Below are positions 59,463 through 64,000 of a stretch of DNA of 64,000 bases, one piece after another. Both the position numbers and the translations under genes were made by a program. The stretch is from Luteipulveratus flavus (GTDB lineage Bacteria > Actinomycetota > Actinomycetes > Actinomycetales > Dermatophilaceae). Location of the stretch: NCBI RefSeq assembly GCF_029439465.1, contig NZ_JAROAV010000010.1, positions 186,001 to 250,000 of the forward strand, given 5' to 3'. The notes below the pieces were generated by a model. It was not told the DNA's origin. It made no database searches and was given only the letters and a program-made list of their open reading frames with translations. Every line of letters begins with the position of its first letter. The stretch's first letter is position 1.

Positions 59463-59597
59463 TCACCGTACCGGCGCGCCGGCGGGCTTCGGGGCCGCGA
59501 CCGGGCGGCCGGTGGGCTGGTCGCCGAGCACGAAGCGCTGGCGGCGGCGGAGCAGGTGCTGAGTCGTCGCGGTGACGACGGCGGAGGAACGAGCCAT
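59463..59597 (-). CDS. Possible small basic protein
   Basis: This 44-codon frame starts at ATG 59595-59597, with GGGAGA five bases upstream. The peptide begins MARSSAVVTATTQHLLRRRQRF and ends with a Pro/Ala-rich tail. I recognise no family. It lies just upstream of the NAD(P)-binding gene and overlaps that gene's promoter, which argues for caution. It could be a true small gene or chance. Confidence 0.35.
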   Translation of the reverse strand: MARSSAVVTATTQHLLRRRQRFVLGDQPTGRPVAAPKPAGAPVR

Positions 59598-59781
59598 GAG
59601 GGTCTCCCGTCTGCGGCGCGGCTCGCCCGGATGAGGGTCGAGCAGCACGGATGGCCAGGGGGTCACCAGTGCTAACGGAGGCCCCCTCCGATTAATTCCC
59701 CGCCTCGGCAGAATCTCCTCGAGCCGACCCTTCCGCGCCGCACCCACGGCCGCGCACGGCCAGTGTGCCGCTCCGGCACCG
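59598..59781. other. Intergenic stretch upstream of the small ORF and behind katA
   Basis: This non-coding sequence has an unusually AT-rich pocket around 59691-59697 (ATTAATT). A short hairpin (59676-59681 with 59685-59690) also carries the only GGAGG-like run. The pocket may be a promoter for the small ORF on the minus strand. I see no other structure. Confidence 0.35.
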
Positions 59782-59821
59782 CGAAGGGGTACGCCGACCG
59801 GCGGGTCGGCGTACCCCTTCG
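59782..59821 (-). terminator. katA terminator
   Basis: A perfect 17-bp stem (59782-59798 with 59805-59821) and a 6-base loop lie 15 bases after the katA stop. This is one of the strongest hairpins in the window. Confidence 0.88.
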
Positions 59822-59836
59822 TCCTCGCGGGGCCCG

Positions 59837-61423
59837 CTAGCTGCGGGCGTTGGTCACCGTCTCGACGATCGGTTCCTCGACGACCTTGGCGTCGTCGGCC
59901 TCGCCACCGGGGTTGGCCCCGCCGCTGTCGGCGCGGACGAGCTCCTCGATCTTCTTGCCGGTCTCGGCGTCGACGTTCTTCCAGTAGTCGAACGCCCGCT
60001 CCAGGACCGGCGACTTCACGCCACCGAGCAGGTGCCCGGCGACGGTCCTGACGAACTCCTCGCGCTGCTGGTCGTTCCAGACCTCACGCACCAGGGTGCC
60101 CGCCTGGCCGAAGTCGTCGTCGTCCTGACGCAGCGTGTACGCCTGGCGCACCATCACGCCGTCGGACTCCCACGACTCCTCGGCCTCGCCCACTTGGTCG
60201 GCGTAGCCGCGGCCCTCGGAGTTCGGCGCGTAGACCGGCGCGTCCGCGCGGTGGTCGTACGCCATGGGGCCGTCCTGGGTGTAGGTGTTCAGCCCCTCCA
60301 CCCGGGGACGGTTCACCGGCAGCTGAAGGTAGTTCGGCCCGATGCGGTAGCGGTGGGTGTCGGCGTACGCGAACGCCCGCCCCAGCAGCATCTTGTCGGG
60401 GGAGAAGCCGATGCCCGGCACGAGCGCCGACGGCTCGAACGCCGCCTGCTCGATCTCGGCGAAGAAGTTCTCCGGGTTGCGATTCAGGGTCATCGTGCCG
60501 ACCTTGATCAGCGGGTAGTCCTCGTGCGACCAGATCTTGGTCAGGTCGAACGGGTTGAACCGGTAGGTCTTCGCGTCCTCGTAGGGCATGACCTGGACCG
60601 AGAGCGTCCAGGACGGGAAGTCGCCCTTCTCGATCGCGTCGTGCAGGTCGCGCCGGTGGTGGTCGGCGTCCTCGCCGGCGATGCGGGTGGCCTCCTCGCC
60701 GGTCAGGCCCTCGACGCCCTGGTCGCTGTGGAAGTGGTACTTCACCCAGAACTTCTCGCCGGCCTCGTTGATCCACATGTACGTGTGGGAGCCGTAGCCG
60801 TTCATGTGACGGAAGGTCTTCGGGATGCCGCGGTCGCCCATCAGGTAGGTGACCTGGTGCGCCGACTCGGGGTTGAGGCTCCAGAAGTCCCACTGCATGT
60901 GGTTGTCCCGCAGCCCCGAGCCGCCGCGCCGCTTCTGGCTGCGGATGAAGTGCGGGAACTTCATCGTGTCGCGCACGAAGAAGACCGGGGTGTTGTTGCC
61001 GACCAGGTCGTAGTTGCCCTCGGTCGTGTAGAACTTCAGCGCGAAGCCGCGCGGGTCCCGCCAGGTGTCGGGCGAGCCCTGCTCGCCGGCAACGGTCGAG
61101 AACCGGGCGAGCATCTCGGTGCGTGCACCCTTCTGGAAGAGCGCCGCCTTGGTGTACTTGCTGACGTCCTCGGTGGTCTCGAAGACACCGAAGGCACCGG
61201 AGCCCTTCGCGTGCACGTTGCGCTCGGGCACGCGCTCGCGGTTGAAGTGCGCCATCTGGTTCAGGAAGTGCACGTCGTGCAGCAGGATCGGACCGTCCGG
61301 CCCGATGGTGAGGCTGTTGCGGTCGCTGGGCGCAGGCGAACCGGTCTCCGTGTGCGAGCCGAGCTCGGCCTCGCGGGAGGGAGCTGTCTCGATCGAGGGG
61401 TTGGAGGTGGTGCTGTCAGCCAT
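59837..61423 (-). CDS. katA: Haem catalase (monofunctional)
   Basis: This 528-residue catalase decomposes hydrogen peroxide. The catalytic His71 is in [12 protein letters not shown] and Asn144 in [17 protein letters not shown]. The proximal haem-ligand Tyr region reads [17 protein letters not shown]. Typical small-subunit length applies; the last about 30 residues are an acidic Gly/Ala tail. ATG 61421-61423 overlaps the Fur-family gene's stop by one base, with GAAGGAG five bases upstream, so the two are co-translated. The adjacent ATG 61426 is a less well spaced alternative. Confidence 0.95.
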   Translation of the reverse strand: MADSTTSNPSIETAPSREAELGSHTETGSPAPSDRNSLTIGPDGPILLHDVHFLNQMAHFNRERVPERNVHAKGSGAFGVFETTEDVSKYTKAALFQKGARTEMLARFSTVAGEQGSPDTWRDPRGFALKFYTTEGNYDLVGNNTPVFFVRDTMKFPHFIRSQKRRGGSGLRDNHMQWDFWSLNPESAHQVTYLMGDRGIPKTFRHMNGYGSHTYMWINEAGEKFWVKYHFHSDQGVEGLTGEEATRIAGEDADHHRRDLHDAIEKGDFPSWTLSVQVMPYEDAKTYRFNPFDLTKIWSHEDYPLIKVGTMTLNRNPENFFAEIEQAAFEPSALVPGIGFSPDKMLLGRAFAYADTHRYRIGPNYLQLPVNRPRVEGLNTYTQDGPMAYDHRADAPVYAPNSEGRGYADQVGEAEESWESDGVMVRQAYTLRQDDDDFGQAGTLVREVWNDQQREEFVRTVAGHLLGGVKSPVLERAFDYWKNVDAETGKKIEELVRADSGGANPGGEADDAKVVEEPIVETVTNARS

Positions 61424-61878
61424 CATCTCTCCTTCGTGGGTGTCGGTCCGTCCTGGTCGGACCGCTCCTGGCACCGGGGACACAAGCCCCAGTAGATGAC
61501 CTCGGCCTCGTCCACGGTGAAGCCCTGGGGGGAGGAGGCGTCGAGGCATGGTGCCGACCCGATCGCGCAGTCGACGTCATCGACCGCGCCGCACCGGCGG
61601 CACACGACATGGTGGTGGTTGTCCGCGACCCGGGTCTCGTACCGGGCGGGATGACCGGCCGGCTCGATCCGCCGGACCAGCCCGGCGTCGGCAAGGGCGC
61701 GCAGGACGTCGTAGACCGCCTGCGTCGAGACCGACCCCAGCCGCGCGCGTACGGCGGCGGAGATCGTCTCGACGTCGGAGTGCGGTCGTCCCTGCAGCTC
61801 GGACAGGACGGCGACCCGGGGCGCGGTCACGCGCAGCGAGGACCGGCGCAGGAGCACGGTCACGTCGTCGTCGGCCAC
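61423..61878 (-). CDS. Fur-family peroxide regulator (CatR/FurA-like)
   Basis: This 151-residue protein has an N-terminal winged helix (about residues 8-80, [29 protein letters not shown] and [12 protein letters not shown]) and a metal-binding C-terminal part. [15 protein letters not shown] and CPRCQ supply two CxxC zinc pairs. By position it is the catalase repressor, like streptomycete CatR, which is inactivated by peroxide oxidation. GTG 61876-61878 follows a GGTGGAG site. The stop overlaps katA. Confidence 0.9.
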   Translation of the reverse strand: MADDDVTVLLRRSSLRVTAPRVAVLSELQGRPHSDVETISAAVRARLGSVSTQAVYDVLRALADAGLVRRIEPAGHPARYETRVADNHHHVVCRRCGAVDDVDCAIGSAPCLDASSPQGFTVDEAEVIYWGLCPRCQERSDQDGPTPTKER

Positions 61879-62172
61879 GTCTCCACCCCACCACGCAGTC
61901 TGGAACGAGTCAAGAAAACTGACCCGTCGACCGGGGACGGCGTCGCCGGCGGCAGATTCGGGCTGTGATCTGAATCTCCCTGAAAACCGGGGAAATTGGC
62001 CATTCCTCCCGTGACGCAGCCCAACTTTACGACCGCTTGGACAAACCCGGGCGAAGCCCAGACGCGGGCGGCCACTGACGCGGATCGGGCCGGAAGAACG
62101 GCCGTTAACGTGGCCGGAATCGTCCAGCGGCGGGTCACCACCGGCCGTCCCGAGCCGACCAGGAGACACACC
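61879..62172. promoter_or_regulatory. Divergent control region between the fur-katA operon and the glycosyltransferase
   Basis: These 294 non-coding bases include some of the most AT-rich sequence in the window. On the minus strand 61898-61915 reads TCTTGACTCGTTCCAGAC, 19 bases before the fur start, similar to AT-rich furA promoter sequences of mycobacteria as I recall them. It is a candidate Fur operator with a TTGACT -35. A further inverted repeat, AGATTC-N12-GAATCT, lies at 61954-61977. On the plus side AGGAGA (62160-62165) is the ribosome site of the next gene. Confidence 0.5.
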
Positions 62173-64000
62173 TTGACGGATCTGCTCGAGCCCGTGCCGG
62201 CCCTCGACGTCGGTGCCGGTCACCGCCTCGTCCCCGGCGTACGGCGACGCGACGAGCTCTCCCCGGAACAGCTGGGCGAGCAGCTGCTCCGGTCGGCCTC
62301 CGACCCGCGGGCCCTGGTCGCTGCCGTCCGGGTCCCCGAGCTGACGACGCTGCACGAGGAGCTGCCGCAGCCGGTCTGGGACTCGATCCGCCACCGGGTC
62401 GTCACCGAGCTGCTGCGCGACGTGGACGCCGACGTCACCCTTGCCTGGCAGGACCCCGAGCTGATGCTGGTCCACGTGCCGGGCGACCGTGCCCGCAGCG
62501 CCGAGGACCTCACCCGCCGGCTCGAGGAGGCGAGTCGCGGGCTCGCCGCGGCGGGGCTCCCCAGCGGGGACGGTCAGCTCTACCTCTCGCCGCACACAGG
62601 GGTCGCCTCCAACGCCTCGTCCCGGCCGGGATTCAGCGCGCTCGACCAGGCCCTGGACGCCGCGCTCCAGGCGCAGGGGCACATGGACCTCGTACCGCGG
62701 ATGACCGGAGCCGGGTCGCGCGGCCCGGCCCACCGGGCCCGTCGCACACCGCTCCTGCTGCGTGGTCCCGGCCTGGTCGTCTGCTCCTACCTGCTCGCGC
62801 TGGGCGTTCCGTTCGTGGTCTACGAGCTGCTCTACCTGGGCGGCCTCGACGTCACCCGCGTCGCGTACCTCATCGCGGTCGGCGCCGGGCTGCTGACGGC
62901 GTGGCTGGCCTTCTCCGAGGTCGTCCGCGCACTCCCGCACCACGACCCGCCCCCGCCGCCCGTCGGCACACCGGCCCCCGCGGCGAGCGCGATCATCGCG
63001 GCGTACCTGCCGAACGAGGCCGACACGATCGAGGAGACCGTGCAGCGGTTCCTCGGCCTGGACCACCCCGGCGACCTGCAGGTGATCCTCGCCTACAACA
63101 CCCCTCGGCCCCTCCCGGTGGAGACCCGGCTGCGGGAGGTGGCCAGGCGGGACCCGCGGCTGCTGCTGCTCGCGGTCGACGGCAGCACGTCCAAGGCGCA
63201 GAACGTCAACGCCGCGCTCGCGCACGTCACGGGCGACGTGGTCGGCGTGTTCGACGCCGACCACCACCCGCGGCCCGGGGCGTTCGAACGGGCCTGGCGC
63301 TGGGTCGGCAACGACTACGACGTCGTCCAGGGGCACTGCGTGGTCCGCAACGGGGACGAGTCCCGGCTGGCCGCGATGGTGGCGGTGGAGTTCGAGTCGA
63401 TGTACGCCGTCTCCCACCCGGGCCGCGCCCGCTGGCACGGGTTCGGGATCTTCGGCGGTTCCAACGGCTACTGGCGCGCCTCGGCGCTGCGAGCCATGCG
63501 CTTCCGCCGCGACATGCTCACCGAGGACATCGACGCCTCCATGCGCGGGCTCGCGCTCGGGCTGCGGATCGCCAGCGACCCCTACCTCGTGTCCACCGAG
63601 CTCGCGCCCACGTCGTTCTCCGCCCTGTGGCGGCAGCGGCTGCGCTGGGCCCAGGGCTGGCACCAGGTCGGCCGCGTCCGGATGCGACCTGCGCTGCGCA
63701 GCGCTCGACTCACCGTCCGGCAGAAGGTCGGTGTCCTCGTGCTGCTCGGCTGGACGCAGGTGGTCCCGTGGATCTCGCTGCAACCTCTGGCGCTCGCCGC
63801 GGTCGCGCTCCTCAACACCCACCACTCGCGCCAGTGGTTCGCGCCCCTGGTCGTGCTCACCTTCTTGATGACGCTCTCGGAGTCGCTGCTGCAGGGCGCG
63901 GTCGCCTGGCTGCTCGCCGAGCCGTCGATCAAGCGGCGGCCGCTGTGGTGGCTGCAGTACCTGCTGTTCAACATTGTCTTCTACGCCGAGTACAAGAACG
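62173..64000 (+). CDS. Family 2 glycosyltransferase, membrane-bound, 3' truncated
   Basis: The open frame runs off the window after 609 codons. It starts at TTG 62173, seven bases after AGGAGA. Residues 1-195 are a soluble N-terminal domain that resembles a decayed GGDEF fold. Two membrane helices follow (about 200-245). The GT-A domain (about 265-520) has AAYLPNEADTIEETV, the metal-binding FDADHHP, the acceptor TEDIDASMRG and QRLRWAQGW, i.e. the D, DxD, TED and QxxRW set of cellulose synthase-like GT2 enzymes. More helices follow. It should make or extend a polysaccharide at the membrane; the product is unknown. Confidence 0.9.
   Translation, partial: MTDLLEPVPALDVGAGHRLVPGVRRRDELSPEQLGEQLLRSASDPRALVAAVRVPELTTLHEELPQPVWDSIRHRVVTELLRDVDADVTLAWQDPELMLVHVPGDRARSAEDLTRRLEEASRGLAAAGLPSGDGQLYLSPHTGVASNASSRPGFSALDQALDAALQAQGHMDLVPRMTGAGSRGPAHRARRTPLLLRGPGLVVCSYLLALGVPFVVYELLYLGGLDVTRVAYLIAVGAGLLTAWLAFSEVVRALPHHDPPPPPVGTPAPAASAIIAAYLPNEADTIEETVQRFLGLDHPGDLQVILAYNTPRPLPVETRLREVARRDPRLLLLAVDGSTSKAQNVNAALAHVTGDVVGVFDADHHPRPGAFERAWRWVGNDYDVVQGHCVVRNGDESRLAAMVAVEFESMYAVSHPGRARWHGFGIFGGSNGYWRASALRAMRFRRDMLTEDIDASMRGLALGLRIASDPYLVSTELAPTSFSALWRQRLRWAQGWHQVGRVRMRPALRSARLTVRQKVGVLVLLGWTQVVPWISLQPLALAAVALLNTHHSRQWFAPLVVLTFLMTLSESLLQGAVAWLLAEPSIKRRPLWWLQYLLFNIVFYAEYKN

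Noticed and set aside
59665-59690. AGTGCTAA word resembling one arm of a CIRCE element
   Set aside because: The second arm is absent and no chaperone gene is near.
61879-63825. Extension of the Fur-family gene upstream to a roughly 800-codon frame
   Set aside because: The extra part is antisense to the glycosyltransferase and lacks any domain. Fur proteins are about 150 residues, and GTG 61878 gives the normal start.

Overview
The window is a 64 kb piece of a GC-rich actinobacterial chromosome (about 70% G+C by eye, dense genes, many GTG starts, 1-4 base stop/start overlaps). The gene set points to Actinomycetota: a fasR-fabD-fabH-acpP-fabF-accD cluster, DUF3145, homodimeric aceE with DUF3052, the Nif3/zinc-ribbon/RNase H trio, rhodanese-metZ, glnA2-glnE, priA, ppgK, GuaB1 and a ClgR-like regulator. 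A member of Propionibacteriales (Nocardioidaceae-like) is my best guess, from layout only. There is no prophage, insertion sequence, CRISPR array or rRNA operon. This is mostly core chromosome with a few accessory loci.

Layout. 0-1.5 kb: tail of a Ser/Thr protein kinase and DUF3145. 1.5-8.2 kb: the type II fatty-acid cluster on the minus strand with its PucR-type regulator upstream. The malonyltransferase carries an extra C-terminal biotinyl/lipoyl-like domain. 8.3-9.4 kb: a secreted glycerophosphodiesterase. 9.5-12.6 kb: aceE followed by a small DivIVA-like gene and a possible 23-residue ORF. 12.8-16.7 kb: DUF3052, peroxiredoxin, tRNA-Val, Nif3, zinc-ribbon protein and RNase H/phosphatase. 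16.7-18.3 kb: rhodanese and MetZ. 18.3-20.6 kb: YaaA, an ArsB/NhaD-like permease and a DUF4406-like protein. 20.9-24.3 kb: a NarL-type two-component system and an RNB exonuclease. 24.3-26.3 kb: a Cds1-like cysteine desulfhydrase, RNase P RNA and a ClgR-like regulator preceded by a ClgR-type operator. 26.4-28.1 kb: two tandem PLC-like phosphodiesterase paralogues, one Tat-exported and one cytosolic. 28.0-30.5 kb: GuaB1, a metallo-beta-lactamase-fold protein and a small cysteine-rich protein under an IdeR/DtxR-type iron box. 30.5-35 kb: FemX, polyphosphate glucokinase, methionine aminopeptidase, a 60-residue conserved protein and an MFS transporter. 35-37.4 kb: a secreted M6 (immune inhibitor A) protease. 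37.5-41.8 kb: glnA2-glnE. 41.9-47.8 kb: the histidine operon hisD-hisC-hisB-unknown-hisH-priA-sseB. 47.8-51.1 kb: SHOCT protein, XRE-cupin regulator facing a thioredoxin-reductase-like enzyme, and lipoamide dehydrogenase. 51.2-58.4 kb: a SorC-regulated polyol operon (binding protein, two permeases, mannitol dehydrogenase, xylulokinase). 58.4-61.9 kb: DUF952, an NAD(P)-binding protein, a small ORF, catalase and its Fur-family regulator. 62.2 kb to the end: a family 2 glycosyltransferase running off the window.

Several loci are built as local regulator-target units: FasR with the fab genes, SorC with the polyol operon, Fur with katA, and XRE-cupin with the TrxR-like enzyme. Each has a nearby repeat or motif that could be the operator. 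A window-wide pattern stands out: in at least 18 genes a TANNNT or CANNNT hexamer ends 6 or 7 bases before the start codon, so leaderless mRNAs appear common here. The most interesting local signals are the iron-box-controlled cysteine-rich small protein, the FabD fusion domain, the hairpin between acpP and fabF, the tandem exported/cytosolic phosphodiesterases, an uncharacterised gene inside the his operon, and a glycosyltransferase with what looks like a decayed GGDEF domain.
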